Assembly: GCA_015222165.1 (NCBI GenBank)
Contig: JADFUS010000005.1
Span: 1 to 44,460, forward strand
From: Bacteroidota bacterium
GTDB taxonomy: Bacteria > Bacteroidota > Bacteroidia > Bacteroidales > Rikenellaceae
Reading direction: 5' to 3'
DNA: 44,460 bases
The notes beneath the pieces are model-generated. The model was not told the origin of the DNA, made no database searches, and worked only from the letters and a program-made list of their open reading frames with translations. The translations under genes were made by a program, and so were the position numbers. Below, in pieces: positions 30,809 to 41,458 of the stretch (its first letter is position 1; the number at the start of each line of letters is the position of its first letter).

Positions 30809-33800
30809 ATGAGAAAAACACTAAGGATTATTTTTAAGATTTTTTCTGTTATGGTACTCTTCGTGATTACCTTTCCTTTGGTGTTGTCTATGGTTGTTAA
30901 GCTTGATTTTGTTCAAGATTGGTTAATTAGCAAGTGTACCGATTTTGCTTCAGAAAAGATAAATACAACTCTTACAATAGGTGAAATTTCTGTAGATTCA
31001 GGTTTGGGATTTAATATATCAGATTTTTATCTTAAAGATCCCGATAGACAAGATACTCTTCTTTATGTCGAAAATCTTTCGGCTAGGATAACTTCATTAC
31101 CAATTCATTCTAAAAAACTAGTGTTTGATGATGCTGTGCTTACCAATGCTAAATTGTTTTTGGAGAATGATTCAGACAGTATCTTAAATTTAAAACGTGT
31201 TATAGATAAATTAAAATCAAACAAAGAGAAGAGTAACGATCCTTTAACGATTTTAATAAATGATGTTAAGTTAAATGGAGTAGATTTCAGATTCAAACAA
31301 TATAAATATCGTTCTGTTGAAGCTGGTATCAACTATCAGAATATGCGTTTTAACGGAATAACTGGTAAAGTCTCAAAATTAAGCATTATTTCTGATAGCA
31401 TAACAATGAAAGTTAAAAATTTTGCTTTTGTTGAAACTTCAAATATAAGGGGTCATCATATAAATATCTCAAAAATGACTCTTACTCCTCGTGTGATGTC
31501 TTTTGAAAAAGGTAACGTAGGAGTAGATAGTTCTTTTTTAGATTTCAATATGGTAAAAATGAGTTACCACGATTGGGATATGAGCGATTATATTTATAAA
31601 GTCCCAATGTATATAGATATCAAAAAGAGTGATGTTTCTATGGCTACGGTAGCTAAATTTACTGGTAAGCCTCAGGAATGGACAATGGATATAAAATTTT
31701 CGGGGACTTATACTGGAACGGTTAATAATACTAAAGGTATTGTTAGATATGCAGAAGTTGGTGATACTTACATTAACAATGCTACCTACACAATGAAAGG
31801 GATACCCGATATTGATAATACTATTTTTGATATTAATGTTCCAGAATTGCAAACTTCCATAAAAGGAATCCAATATATTGTCAATGATTTTTCGCCTAAA
31901 GATATTCCGCTTATAGATTCTAGTGCTATAAAAATAAATAATCTTATTTATGGGAATGCCTCTTTTGTTGGTAAAATAAAAGATTTCAAGGCTAAAACAT
32001 CTCTTTCTCCAGATTTAGAAAAAACTATGGGAGAATTAAAAGTTGATGGTCATATGCAGATGATGAATGACTATTATTCTATTGAAGGCGATGTTGATAT
32101 GCAATCTTTATCATTACCCTATTTTATTAAAAATTCACAATTAGGGAATATAACTTCTAATTTTAAGATGTTTGGTGAGCTTCTCGAAAAACCTGCTTTT
32201 TTCGTTGGAGGAGAGATAGAAAAATTATATTTTAATAAATATAATTATAAAGATATAAAGGTAAGTATCGATTATGAAGAAGATAACCTTAATTGTTCGG
32301 CTTCTTCTGACGATGAGAATTTCGACTTGAGTTTTGTTGGCGATTGTAATTTTGCAAGCGATTTATTACGTTATAATGTAGATGTTGATATTAAGCATTT
32401 AGATCTTGTAAAATTAAATATCAATAAAAAAGATAGTGCGTCGGTGCTCCGAGGAACTGCAAATTTAAACCTTTCGGGTCTTGAACTATCAAAACTTGTC
32501 GGTGGAATAATAATCGATAGCGTAGAGTATATTGTAAATAGAGATACTCTTAAAACACTAAATATAATAAGAGCAAATTTCAATAATACTATAAAATCAA
32601 ACCATGTTTCTATAAAATCTGATTTTGCAGATATCGAGTTTAAAGGAGTTATGGGTTATGATAACCTTTATGGTTATTTAGTTGAAAGTTTAAGAAAATT
32701 CTTGCCCTCTTTCCAGAGTGAAAAAATAGAAGTTCTTAAAAAATCTAAAAGAAGAAAAGGCGAGAAACTTATAGATTATGACAATTTTTATATGATAAAA
32801 GTTGATATTAAAAAGAGTAATGTGCTTACTAGTGTTGTAGTGCCAGGTCTTGTCGTTGCCGATGGAACACAGCTCTCTTTAATATTTAACCCTTTTGATG
32901 ATATTCTCTCTATGCGGATAAATTCTGAGGGTATATCCTATAATGATATTTATGCCGAGGGTCTTATAATGGATTTCCATAATGATAATGGTGCGTTATC
33001 GTTGTTTGCTCGAGTAGATGCTTTTGAAGCAGGAGGTATATTTATTCCTAACGCAATGTTGGTTGGAGAAATTAAAGATGACGTAATAGATTTATCTGGT
33101 CGTTTCACTAATAAAGCCGATAGTTCGGAGGCTTTGATAAAAACAAGAAGTGTTTTAAGTAGAGTTGATGGTAAAGAGAATTTGAAAATAAATGTCAAGC
33201 CATCTTATCTTAAAATGAAAAATAAAACATGGAGTACAAACGATTCTTATATAAATATTAATAAAGATAAAATCAGTTTTGACCATATAAATATATTCAA
33301 CGAATCTCAACGTTTTAATATTAATGGCGTTATTTCGGAGAGTCTAGATGAGAGTTTAGATGTTGAATTTAATAATTTTAATGTTGAAACTGCGCGTTTT
33401 ATTTTTCAACATTTTGGATACGATATTTCTGGTTTTGTTACTGGTAAGGCCACTGGTTATGCTTTGAAGAGTAAAGAAAAAAGACGTTTTAATTCGCATA
33501 TTCAATTTGATGATTTCAATGTTAACGGTATTAGTTTGGCTTCTTCGGTTTTTGATAGTTGGTGGGAAGATGACAAAAAAAGTATAGTTTACACTTTAAA
33601 GAATAGTAAAAATTTATTCATAGATGGTTATGTTATTCCTCAGAAACAATATTACTATGCTAAAGTTGATATTCCAGATTTAGACGTTGCTTTAGCTTCG
33701 CCATTTATGAAAACTATAGTTGTCGATATAGATGGTAAGGCAGATGTAGATGTGACGTTATCAAATCCAAATGGTTATTTTGCTGTAGATGGTGAAGTGG

Positions 33801-35344
33801 ATGTAAAATCATTTTTGGCAACTGTGCTTTTTACAAATGCTAGATATGAAATTACGGGTAAAGCAATAATAAAAGATAATCAATATACTTTACAAGATGG
33901 TTTGGTTACAGATGAGTTTGGTGAAAAAGCTCCCGTTACTGCTTTTATGATCAATACAAAATATAAAAAGGTGAAGTATAATTTTGATATTCACCCAAAA
34001 GATTTGCTTGTCTTAAATCTTACAGAGCGTCAGAATGATATATTTTATGGTAAGGCATTTGCCACAGGTAGGGTAACAATAGATGGAGATAGAAATAATG
34101 TTCTTATGTCTATAGATGCAACAACGGCTAAGGAGTCAACATTTTTTTTACCTTTGAACAAAAAAGTTATGCTTTCAGATGCAAACTACATAACTTTTGC
34201 TGAAAAAGAAGATTCTGATTTCAAGAAGCGTTCATTTTTCAGAAAGAAAAAAGAAGAAACAGAATTGAATACCTCTTTTGCTATAGCTTTGAATTTAAAT
34301 GTTAAAAAGAATCTAGAGGCAGAAATAGTTGTAGATCCAATAACGGGGAGTTCTATAAAAACAAAAGGTGAAGGGAAGATTTTTATTTATGTTGTTCCTA
34401 AAGATGGCACATTTAGTATGAGTGGAGATTATGTTATAGATCAAGGAACATACCTATTTATATTACCGAATTTTAATTTAGTGAATAAATTCTTTTCTAT
34501 AAAAAGAGGAGGTTGGATAAAATGGTCTGGAGATCCGCTAGATGCCCGTATAGGTGTTGATGCCATATATAATCTAAAAGCATCTTTAGCTCCGCTTTTC
34601 CCAGGAGATAAAACTAATAAATATAATTCTAGAGTTGCTGTTGAGTGTGTTCTTTCGTTGAAAAATAAACTTTTAGAACCAGATATTAAGTTAGGAATAG
34701 AAGTTCCAGGGGCTAATCCAGAGACGCAAAGTAGGTTGAGAAGTATATTAAGTACCGAGGAAGATATTTCTACACAGCTATTCTTTTTATTGTTTTCAAA
34801 TACTTTTTATGCTACAGAAACCAATTCGGGAGTACTTTCTGACGTAGGGGTGGCGACAGGAATAGAATTTTTTACAAGTCAGATAAATGAATTGATCTCT
34901 TCAGAAAATTTTGATTTAGTTTTTAACTATAGACCCAGAGGCGACCAAACTTCAAATGAGGTGGAATTAAATATTTCGGCACCAATATTAAAAGATAAAC
35001 TGTTTATTGATGTTGAAGGTAGCTATAATTTTATGGACAATGAAGTGTCTAAAGCTTCTGAAAACATGACAAATTTATCTGGTGATTTTTATTTAACTTG
35101 GGTTTTGGATAGCACGGGAGATATTCAGCTTAAAGGATTTTCTAGAACAATAGATACTTTTGATGAGAATCAAGGTCTTCAAGAAAGTGGAGTCGGAGTC
35201 TATTATAAAGCTGAATTTAATAAATTCAGAGATTTAATTGCGAAATATAGAAAGTTTTGGATAGAACGTCCAGAGCGAAGACAAGATAGAAAAGATAAGC
35301 GAAAAAAGAAGAAACAGCAAAAAAAAGATAGTAAAAACAACTAA
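30809..35344 (+). CDS. tamB: TamB-like translocation/assembly module protein
   Basis: AsmA/TamB-type proteins form long beta-groove bridges between inner and outer membranes and are implicated in lipid transport and outer-membrane assembly. The 1511 residues are typical for Bacteroidetes. A single N-terminal membrane helix (about 8-30) is followed by a long beta-rich region with FDDAVLTNAKLFLEN and similar AsmA-like strands. The conserved TamB C-terminal domain (about 1090-1480) includes KNLEAEIVVDPITGSSIKTKGEG, MSGDYVIDQGTYLFILP and EVELNISAPILKDKLFIDVEG. The last 25 residues are strongly Lys/Arg-rich. No tamA or BamA gene is adjacent. It has its own promoter and a long leader (about 135 nt). 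Confidence 0.92.
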   Translation: MRKTLRIIFKIFSVMVLFVITFPLVLSMVVKLDFVQDWLISKCTDFASEKINTTLTIGEISVDSGLGFNISDFYLKDPDRQDTLLYVENLSARITSLPIHSKKLVFDDAVLTNAKLFLENDSDSILNLKRVIDKLKSNKEKSNDPLTILINDVKLNGVDFRFKQYKYRSVEAGINYQNMRFNGITGKVSKLSIISDSITMKVKNFAFVETSNIRGHHINISKMTLTPRVMSFEKGNVGVDSSFLDFNMVKMSYHDWDMSDYIYKVPMYIDIKKSDVSMATVAKFTGKPQEWTMDIKFSGTYTGTVNNTKGIVRYAEVGDTYINNATYTMKGIPDIDNTIFDINVPELQTSIKGIQYIVNDFSPKDIPLIDSSAIKINNLIYGNASFVGKIKDFKAKTSLSPDLEKTMGELKVDGHMQMMNDYYSIEGDVDMQSLSLPYFIKNSQLGNITSNFKMFGELLEKPAFFVGGEIEKLYFNKYNYKDIKVSIDYEEDNLNCSASSDDENFDLSFVGDCNFASDLLRYNVDVDIKHLDLVKLNINKKDSASVLRGTANLNLSGLELSKLVGGIIIDSVEYIVNRDTLKTLNIIRANFNNTIKSNHVSIKSDFADIEFKGVMGYDNLYGYLVESLRKFLPSFQSEKIEVLKKSKRRKGEKLIDYDNFYMIKVDIKKSNVLTSVVVPGLVVADGTQLSLIFNPFDDILSMRINSEGISYNDIYAEGLIMDFHNDNGALSLFARVDAFEAGGIFIPNAMLVGEIKDDVIDLSGRFTNKADSSEALIKTRSVLSRVDGKENLKINVKPSYLKMKNKTWSTNDSYININKDKISFDHINIFNESQRFNINGVISESLDESLDVEFNNFNVETARFIFQHFGYDISGFVTGKATGYALKSKEKRRFNSHIQFDDFNVNGISLASSVFDSWWEDDKKSIVYTLKNSKNLFIDGYVIPQKQYYYAKVDIPDLDVALASPFMKTIVVDIDGKADVDVTLSNPNGYFAVDGEVDVKSFLATVLFTNARYEITGKAIIKDNQYTLQDGLVTDEFGEKAPVTAFMINTKYKKVKYNFDIHPKDLLVLNLTERQNDIFYGKAFATGRVTIDGDRNNVLMSIDATTAKESTFFLPLNKKVMLSDANYITFAEKEDSDFKKRSFFRKKKEETELNTSFAIALNLNVKKNLEAEIVVDPITGSSIKTKGEGKIFIYVVPKDGTFSMSGDYVIDQGTYLFILPNFNLVNKFFSIKRGGWIKWSGDPLDARIGVDAIYNLKASLAPLFPGDKTNKYNSRVAVECVLSLKNKLLEPDIKLGIEVPGANPETQSRLRSILSTEEDISTQLFFLLFSNTFYATETNSGVLSDVGVATGIEFFTSQINELISSENFDLVFNYRPRGDQTSNEVELNISAPILKDKLFIDVEGSYNFMDNEVSKASENMTNLSGDFYLTWVLDSTGDIQLKGFSRTIDTFDENQGLQESGVGVYYKAEFNKFRDLIAKYRKFWIERPERRQDRKDKRKKKKQQKKDSKNN

Positions 35345-35391
35345 ATTGTAAGTAAAGATGCTCTTAATATTGAATAGTTGTTTATTGTCAA

Positions 35392-35423
35392 GTTGTTTTT
35401 CTACCTTACTTTGCATATCTTTG
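35392..35423 (+). promoter_or_regulatory. Promoter of gpsA-pgi
   Basis: GTTG (35392-35395), 20-nt gap, TATCTTTG (35416-35423). Predicted start near 35429, about 19 nt before the gpsA ATG. The 103-bp gap behind tamB holds no obvious terminator. Confidence 0.65.
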
Positions 35424-35447
35424 CATAATAAATAACATAGAATAATA

Positions 35448-36464
35448 ATGAACTATAATATAAAAGAAAATGCTACTTGTGCAGTTATTGGTTATGGCAG
35501 TTGGGGAACAGCTATAGCAAAGATACTTCTTGAAAATGAGAAGAGCATAGGTTGGCATATTATTAACCCAGAAGTTCAAGCGAGTCTAAAAAATGAAGGT
35601 ATAAATAATAAGTATCTTACAGATGTTCATTTTGATGATAGCCGATTAGATATCTCTGATGATATCAATTATATCGTTTCAAATTATGATATACTCGTTT
35701 TTGCTGTTCCTTCGGCATTTTTGCCAAAAGTTATTAGCAAATTAAATGTTTCCTTAGAGGATAAATTTGTTGTTTCTGCAATAAAAGGTATCGTTAATGA
35801 CGGTGTCAACTTAATAACAGTTGCCGAATATTTCAACCACTCTTTTGCAGTTCCATTTAAACAAATTGGTCTAATAACTGGTCCTTGCCATGCTGAGGAG
35901 GTTGCTCTTGAGCGTCTTTCTTATTTAAATGTTGTGTGTAAGGAGTTTGGCAATGGCGAAAAAATAGCGAAAAAATTTAGATGTCCTTATATAAGAGTAA
36001 GTGTCGTATCTGATATATATGGTATAGAATATTCTACAGTTCTAAAAAATATTTATGCTCTATCGGTTGGTATTTGTAGTGGTTTAGGCTATGGCGATAA
36101 TTTTATGGCAGTCCTTATTACAAATGCACAGCGAGAAGTGAAGAATTTTATAGATAGCACTTATGCTTGTGATACGAGAGATGTTAATACTTCTCCATAT
36201 TTAGGCGATTTGCTCGTAACATCTTATTCTAAATTCAGTAGAAACAGAACCTTTGGTGTGATGATAGGAAAGGGCTATTCTGTAGAAAATGTGAAGATAG
36301 AGATGAATATGGTTGCTGAGGGCTACTATGCTTCAAAATGTATACATGAAATAAATTCTACAAAAAATATAGAAATGCCGATTGCTAATGCAGTTTACAA
36401 TATTCTTTACTGCAATAAATCGGGAAAACGAGAGATAGAAAAACTTTCTAAGTTATTAAAATAA
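35448..36464 (+). CDS. gpsA: NAD(P)-dependent glycerol-3-phosphate dehydrogenase
   Basis: GpsA makes sn-glycerol-3-phosphate, the phospholipid backbone, from dihydroxyacetone phosphate. The 338 residues start with the Rossmann loop [17 protein letters not shown], then [17 protein letters not shown], and [14 protein letters not shown]. Catalytic Lys is in [24 protein letters not shown]. The usual NTRAL segment is [11 protein letters not shown]. Ending [14 protein letters not shown] with [13 protein letters not shown] is standard. It is 7 bp from pgi. Confidence 0.94.
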   Translation: MNYNIKENATCAVIGYGSWGTAIAKILLENEKSIGWHIINPEVQASLKNEGINNKYLTDVHFDDSRLDISDDINYIVSNYDILVFAVPSAFLPKVISKLNVSLEDKFVVSAIKGIVNDGVNLITVAEYFNHSFAVPFKQIGLITGPCHAEEVALERLSYLNVVCKEFGNGEKIAKKFRCPYIRVSVVSDIYGIEYSTVLKNIYALSVGICSGLGYGDNFMAVLITNAQREVKNFIDSTYACDTRDVNTSPYLGDLLVTSYSKFSRNRTFGVMIGKGYSVENVKIEMNMVAEGYYASKCIHEINSTKNIEMPIANAVYNILYCNKSGKREIEKLSKLLK

Positions 36465-36471
36465 TCCGAAA

Positions 36472-37812
36472 ATGAAAATAAAATTAAATTTAGAAAACAT
36501 CCAGACAGGTATCCAATTGTCTGAGGTGAATGCACTAAAAGAGCAAATGGAAAAAAACAACTTGTTACTTCACTCAGGTGAAGGACGTGGTAGTGATTTT
36601 CTTGGTTGGGTGAATCTTCCTTCATCATTAACAGCAAACGATTTAAAAGAGATTCAAGATTCTGCAGATGATTTACGTAGTCGTTGCGATGTTGTTGTTG
36701 TTATCGGTATCGGTGGTTCTTATCTTGGAGCAAAAGCTGTACTTGATGCTCTTAATGATAGCTTTGAAATGTATAAAAAAGACAGTAAAAATCCAATTAT
36801 AATTTTTGCTGGTCATAATATAAGTGGAAATTACGCTGCGGAACTTCAACGTTTCTTAGGTGATAAAAATTTCGGTACTATTATTATTTCTAAATCTGGT
36901 ACTACAACCGAGCCTGCTATTGCTTTCCGTTATGTGAAAGAGATGATAGAAGATAAATTCGGTAAAGAGGAAGCTGTAAAACGTATTATTGCTGTTACTG
37001 ATGCAAAACGTGGTGCTCTTCGTGATCTTGCTACTGAAAAAGGTTACAAAACTTTTGTTATTCCAGATGATGTAGGAGGTCGTTTTTCTGTTCTTACTCC
37101 TGTTGGTCTTCTTCCATTAGCTGTTGCTGGAGTTGATATTAATTCTCTTGTTGACGGTGCTAAAGATATGGAAGCTCTTACAGGTGCAGATGTTCCTTAT
37201 GAGAAAAATATTTCTGCTCAATATGCTGCTGCTCGTGTTTCTCTTTATAATAAAGGTAAAAAAGTTGAGCTTCTAGCTTCTTTCGAACCTAAATTACAAT
37301 ATTTCAACGAATGGTGGAAACAACTTTTCGGTGAAAGTGAAGGTAAAGAAGGTAAAGGTCTTTTCCCAACAAGTGTTGTTCTTTCAACAGATCTTCACTC
37401 TATGGGTCAATATATTCAAGAAGGAGAACGTATCTTATTTGAAACTATGCTTCATGTAAATAAACCAGAAAGTGATTTTAAAATCAAGGAAGATAAAGCT
37501 AATCTTGATAAATTAAATTTCATTGCTGGCAAATATGTTAGTGAAGTGAATGAAATGGCAGAGGCAGGAACAATTCTTGCTCACGTTGATGGCGGAGTTC
37601 CAAATATAAAAATCACTCTTGATAGACTTGATGCAAAACACGTTGGTGGTTTGATATATTTCTTTGAAAAAGCGTGTGGTATTTCAGGTTATAGCATTGG
37701 AGTAAATCCATTTGACCAACCAGGTGTTGAAGCATATAAGAAAAATATGTTTGCTTTGCTAGGTAAACCAGGTTATGAAGAAGAAACTTTAAAATTAAAA
37801 GCAAGACTATAA
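36472..37812 (+). CDS. pgi: Glucose-6-phosphate isomerase
   Basis: Pgi interconverts glucose-6-phosphate and fructose-6-phosphate. The 446 residues match the short Gram-positive/Bacteroidetes type. Motifs: [60 protein letters not shown], the catalytic Glu region [15 protein letters not shown], and [17 protein letters not shown] at the end. Together with gpsA it forms a two-gene sugar-phosphate operon and ends in a strong terminator. Confidence 0.97.
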   Translation: MKIKLNLENIQTGIQLSEVNALKEQMEKNNLLLHSGEGRGSDFLGWVNLPSSLTANDLKEIQDSADDLRSRCDVVVVIGIGGSYLGAKAVLDALNDSFEMYKKDSKNPIIIFAGHNISGNYAAELQRFLGDKNFGTIIISKSGTTTEPAIAFRYVKEMIEDKFGKEEAVKRIIAVTDAKRGALRDLATEKGYKTFVIPDDVGGRFSVLTPVGLLPLAVAGVDINSLVDGAKDMEALTGADVPYEKNISAQYAAARVSLYNKGKKVELLASFEPKLQYFNEWWKQLFGESEGKEGKGLFPTSVVLSTDLHSMGQYIQEGERILFETMLHVNKPESDFKIKEDKANLDKLNFIAGKYVSEVNEMAEAGTILAHVDGGVPNIKITLDRLDAKHVGGLIYFFEKACGISGYSIGVNPFDQPGVEAYKKNMFALLGKPGYEEETLKLKARL

Positions 37813-37833
37813 TTTTAAATTTATATATATAAT

Positions 37834-37869
37834 AAATACGGTGACTCTAGAAATAGAGTCACCGTATTT
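37834..37869. terminator. Bidirectional terminator between pgi and channel gene
   Basis: Perfect 16-bp arms (37834-37849 and 37854-37869) with a 4-nt loop and T-runs on both strands. Confidence 0.9.
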
Positions 37870-37888
37870 TATGTTTAAGAAAGTAGTG

Positions 37889-38725
37889 CTATTTTTCTGT
37901 GAATGTTTTCCCACAGTGAGGGCATTTGTGAATTACCCCTTCTTCCTTTTCTATTTTTTCTTTTAACTCTTTTTGTTCTTCCATCCTTCTTAGAAATGCT
38001 GAAGAGATTATACCTGTAGGTAGTGCTATTGTGCCGATTCCTATTAATGCTATTACAGAACCGATGACTTTTCCCATAGCTGTTATTGGATATATATCGC
38101 CATAACCAACCGTAGCAAACGTTATCACTGACCACCAAAATCCTTGACCTGCATTATAAAATACATCTGGCTGTGCAGGATATTCTACATAATACATTAC
38201 CATTCCTGAAAATAAAATTACTACCGCAGAAGTCGTAAGAACCATCAATAATTCATATCTTACGGATTGAATAATACTTATCATAAAGTTAAAAGATTTT
38301 GAATATCTTATAAGTTTAAAGACTAAAACTATTCTTCCAAATTCTACTAATGGAAAATAATATTCCCCTCCATTAAGAAATCGAGGAACGGTAAATGGCA
38401 AAATAGAGATTAAATCTACTATACCATAAAAAGATAATAGATAGGCAACTCTCGCCATTATTCTACTTTTATCTTTATATAGTTGTGGAGAGACTAAAAT
38501 TCTAAATATATATTCTAAAGTAAAGATAAAAGCTGAAAGATAAGATATACCTAAAAGTGTGCTATTTAAAAACGAAAGATTTTCAAATGACATTAGTATG
38601 ATAGTTATTAAATCTATGATAACTATTGTCGTTATGCTTATGCGGAATATTCTGTGAGATTTGTTCGCATATTTCTCAGCACCATTTATTATTTTATTTA
38701 TTCTTTCTTCAAATTTTCTTGTCAT
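37889..38725 (-). CDS. Six-helix ion channel, voltage-gated K+ type
   Basis: The 278-residue protein has six hydrophobic helices plus a pore loop. The selectivity filter TFATVGYGDIYP (TVGYGD at 205-210) indicates a potassium channel. The S4-like helix (GRIVLVFKLIRYSKSF) has four positive residues in a spaced row, suggesting weak voltage sensing. After S6 is a coiled-coil-like acidic/basic helix (RRMEEQKELKEKIEKEEG) and a short CPHCGK end (Cys268 and Cys271), half of a zinc ribbon; across a tetramer it might bind metal. It is separated from frr by a terminator, so it is a single gene. Confidence 0.87.
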   Translation of the reverse strand: MTRKFEERINKIINGAEKYANKSHRIFRISITTIVIIDLITIILMSFENLSFLNSTLLGISYLSAFIFTLEYIFRILVSPQLYKDKSRIMARVAYLLSFYGIVDLISILPFTVPRFLNGGEYYFPLVEFGRIVLVFKLIRYSKSFNFMISIIQSVRYELLMVLTTSAVVILFSGMVMYYVEYPAQPDVFYNAGQGFWWSVITFATVGYGDIYPITAMGKVIGSVIALIGIGTIALPTGIISSAFLRRMEEQKELKEKIEKEEGVIHKCPHCGKTFTEK

Positions 38726-38749
38726 ATAATAATTTGAGAGTTATAAAAA

Positions 38750-38799
38750 AGCGAACATACTTTTTAAAAAACTATATTTAGTTTATAAGTATGCTCGCT
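38750..38799 (-). terminator. Terminator of the pyrH-frr operon
   Basis: AGCGAACATACT (38750-38761) pairs with AGTATGCTCGCT (38788-38799), one mismatch, with a 26-nt AT-rich loop; T-run on the minus strand after the hairpin. Confidence 0.7.
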
Positions 38800-38845
38800 A
38801 TATTTTCATTATCTAGTATAAAAAAATGAAATAGTCTTAAAGAGA

Positions 38846-39406
38846 TTATACTGCCATAATTTCTTTTTCTTTTGCAGCGACCATTGCTTCGATTTTCTTA
38901 GTAAATTTATCGGTCATTTTTTGAATTTCGTTTTCGCCATCTTTAATAGCATCTTCAGCTAAGCCATCTTTTTTACCTTTTTTGATAGTTTCTATAGCGT
39001 CTCTTCTTGCATTACGAATGCTGATTTTTGTGCCTTCAGATTCAGTCTTAACTTGTTTAGCAAGTTCACGACGACGTTCTTCAGTTAGTGGAGGAAGGTT
39101 TATACGGATATTTTCACCATTATTTGAAGGTGTTACTCCGATATTTGCGTTTAAAATAGCTTTTTCTATAGCTGTTATAGCTTTTTTATCCCAAGGTTGG
39201 ATAACAATACTTTTGCTATCTGGAACTGTTATGCTTGCTATTTGGTCAATAGGCATCATAGATCCGTAGCTTTCAGCAGTGATGCCGTTTAACATTGTTA
39301 CACTCGCTTTTCCAGCTCTGATATTCAAAAGATTTGATTCAAAGTGATTTATAACTTTATTCATTTTCGTTTCTGCTTCTGCGAAAAGTGTTTTAAGTTC
39401 TATCAT
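38846..39406 (-). CDS. frr: Ribosome recycling factor
   Basis: RRF and EF-G split the ribosome after termination. The 186 residues match the family. Visible motifs are SNLLNIRAGKASVTMLNGI (usual R.GRA pattern), YGSMMPIDQIASITVPD, IRINLPPLTEERRRELAKQV and the final RNARRDAIETIKK. It is 22 bp after pyrH, the common pyrH-frr pairing in bacteria, and closes the operon. Confidence 0.97.
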   Translation of the reverse strand: MIELKTLFAEAETKMNKVINHFESNLLNIRAGKASVTMLNGITAESYGSMMPIDQIASITVPDSKSIVIQPWDKKAITAIEKAILNANIGVTPSNNGENIRINLPPLTEERRRELAKQVKTESEGTKISIRNARRDAIETIKKGKKDGLAEDAIKDGENEIQKMTDKFTKKIEAMVAAKEKEIMAV

Positions 39407-39428
39407 AATATTTTTTATTAGTTTTTTA

Positions 39429-40139
39429 TTAAAGTGTTACCGTTGTACCTATATTTTCTCCGTCTGCAACTTTTTCAAGATTACCATAAGTATCCATATC
39501 AAAAACTACTAGTGGAAGATTGTTCTCTTTACACATAGTAAAAGCAGTTAAATCCATTATTTTTAGCTCTCTTTTATAAACTTCATTAAAAGTTATAGTG
39601 TTGAACTTTTTAGCCTTAGGATTTTTTTCAGGGTCTGCATCATATATCCCATCTACACGTGTACCTTTTAACATAACTTCACATTCAAGTTCTATACCTC
39701 GAAGTGCAGAAGCTGTGTCTGTTGTGAAAAATGGATTTCCTGTGCCACCTGCAACAATAACTATATGACCTTCTTCAAGAAGTTCTACAGCTTTGTTTTT
39801 TGTATAATGTTCTCCAATTGGAGACATATCTATTGATGTAAGAACATTTGCTTTTGTATCTATGCTTTTTATTGCAGAACAAAGAGCAAGAGAGTTTACA
39901 ACGGTAGCTAACATTCCCATTTGGTCGCCACTAACACGGTCGAATCCTTTATTTGTTCCGCTAAGTCCTCTGAAAATGTTGCCACCTCCGATAACTATAG
40001 CTATTTGAATTCCTCTATCTTTTACTGCTTTTATTTGTTTAGCATATCCCATTAGGACTTCTTCATCTATGCCATAGCCTTTTGCTCCCATTAGCGATTC
40101 TCCGCTAAGTTTTAGCAATATTCTTTTATATTTAGTCAT
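39429..40139 (-). CDS. pyrH: Uridylate kinase
   Basis: PyrH phosphorylates UMP, the first step from UMP to UTP and CTP. From the ATG at 40139 (MTKYKRILLKLSGESL) it is 236 residues, normal for the family; a longer frame up to 40166 is an artefact. Motifs: KLSGESLMGAKGYGID, IAIVIGGGNIFRGL, DQMGMLATVVNSLAL, GHIVIVAGGTGNPFFTTDTASALR, and KGTRVDGIYDADPEKNP. The start overlaps the upstream lipoprotein gene as ATGACTAA, so translation is likely coupled to it. Confidence 0.96.
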   Translation of the reverse strand: MTKYKRILLKLSGESLMGAKGYGIDEEVLMGYAKQIKAVKDRGIQIAIVIGGGNIFRGLSGTNKGFDRVSGDQMGMLATVVNSLALCSAIKSIDTKANVLTSIDMSPIGEHYTKNKAVELLEEGHIVIVAGGTGNPFFTTDTASALRGIELECEVMLKGTRVDGIYDADPEKNPKAKKFNTITFNEVYKRELKIMDLTAFTMCKENNLPLVVFDMDTYGNLEKVADGENIGTTVTL

Positions 40140-41427
40140 AAATATTTTTATGTTTTTGTTCTCCAATTATTCTTTCAATATCTGGTTTTATAACGAATTC
40201 TAACCAATTTGTTTCGTCTTTTATGCTAGAAGATATATAGACTCTTTCTGCAATAATTTTATTTTTGTCAAGATCTTTGCCACAATCTTTTATTATTAGC
40301 GATGTAATAATATTTAATTTATCGCTTTTTGAAGAGTTGGGCAATTTTTCTATTCTTGCTATTAAAGAGTTTATTTTCTCTATTTTAAAAGTTTTTATCT
40401 CTTCAATAGAGTCAATCTTATTTTGTTGTATTTCTATTTTAATATCATTTTCAGAAATAGAAGTTCTATTTTTTAGCCTTTCATTTTCATTTTTTTCAAA
40501 AATAGAAGTTACTTCTTTTAGCTTATTATTTGCATTAATAATGGAAATACTATCTGCCGTGTAGCTCTGATATTCGGTCTCTATACGGTTATTCATTAGT
40601 TTACTGTGCTTTTCGGCTTCATTTTTTACAATAAGCAGAGAGTCTCCTTTTATATATAATTCATTATCAATAGATTGTAGCTCTGTTTTTTTATCTATAT
40701 ATCCTTTTACTATTAAATTTTCAATAGTTTTTTTCCCATTAAGTGTGTCTATAGAAGAATCTAAACTATAAATATTTTTCAGAATATTATTAATAACAGG
40801 TCTATTCATTTTGTTATATAGCTCTGTTGTAGTGATATTACTCGAAATATTGACGTTAAACATATTTCTATCTTTTATAATTCTGCAAATGGCATTTATA
40901 ATATATTTCCCATCTTTTGAAGGAGCTACAGAGTTTTCTGTAAACATATAGCTATTCTTAACACTTAATTTCACAGATAATTTTGTTTTATTAAGCTTTA
41001 TATCTTCTGGGTTAAGTTTATAAATCTTTGAACCTAGTTCTGAATATATTTTATCTAAGGAGTTATCTATCTCTCCTTGTGAAATAACAAAGTTAGATTT
41101 ATTATATCTTCTATCTTTTTCTTTCTTTTCTTTAATACGTCGCATGATATTTGTTATTTCATTAGAACCACTTTGAAGTAACATATCATATTGAGCTTGG
41201 AGCTTTTTATATTCTTGTTCTTTATGTATAGAATCTTGTTGTAATGATAGTGTTTTGATGATAAGGTTACCTTTCTCTTTTGTTATAGCCTTTAAAGAAT
41301 TAGATTGACGTAGTGAATCAGCCTTACATTTAATGTAAGAATCTGATACTTTTGTAAACTTTTTCCCCGACACACATCCACTAAGCAATAGTGAAATAAC
41401 AAATATAGATAGTTTTAAACTTTTCAT
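40132..41427 (-). CDS. Coiled-coil lipoprotein with a degenerate OmpA-like segment
   Basis: From the ATG at 41427 the 431-residue protein has a lipoprotein signal with lipobox LLSGC (Cys18). The frame continues to 41457, but that start would lie upstream of the predicted transcription start. After the lipid anchor comes a coiled-coil-like region (about 20-105). A segment about 140-235 (KLSVKLSVKNSYMFTENSVAPSKDGKYIINAICRIIKDR) resembles the beginning of an OmpA peptidoglycan-binding domain, but the second half is replaced by Ser/Asn-rich text. A long charged helical tail (about 260-400) follows. I do not recognise the family. It overlaps pyrH by 8 bp. Confidence 0.6.
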   Translation of the reverse strand: MKSLKLSIFVISLLLSGCVSGKKFTKVSDSYIKCKADSLRQSNSLKAITKEKGNLIIKTLSLQQDSIHKEQEYKKLQAQYDMLLQSGSNEITNIMRRIKEKKEKDRRYNKSNFVISQGEIDNSLDKIYSELGSKIYKLNPEDIKLNKTKLSVKLSVKNSYMFTENSVAPSKDGKYIINAICRIIKDRNMFNVNISSNITTTELYNKMNRPVINNILKNIYSLDSSIDTLNGKKTIENLIVKGYIDKKTELQSIDNELYIKGDSLLIVKNEAEKHSKLMNNRIETEYQSYTADSISIINANNKLKEVTSIFEKNENERLKNRTSISENDIKIEIQQNKIDSIEEIKTFKIEKINSLIARIEKLPNSSKSDKLNIITSLIIKDCGKDLDKNKIIAERVYISSSIKDETNWLEFVIKPDIERIIGEQKHKNIYD

Positions 41428-41458
41428 AACTCTTGCTTTTACAACACTTTTCATCATG

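Noticed and set aside
38982-39269. 95-codon ORF antisense to frr
   Set aside because: Shadow of a conserved gene.
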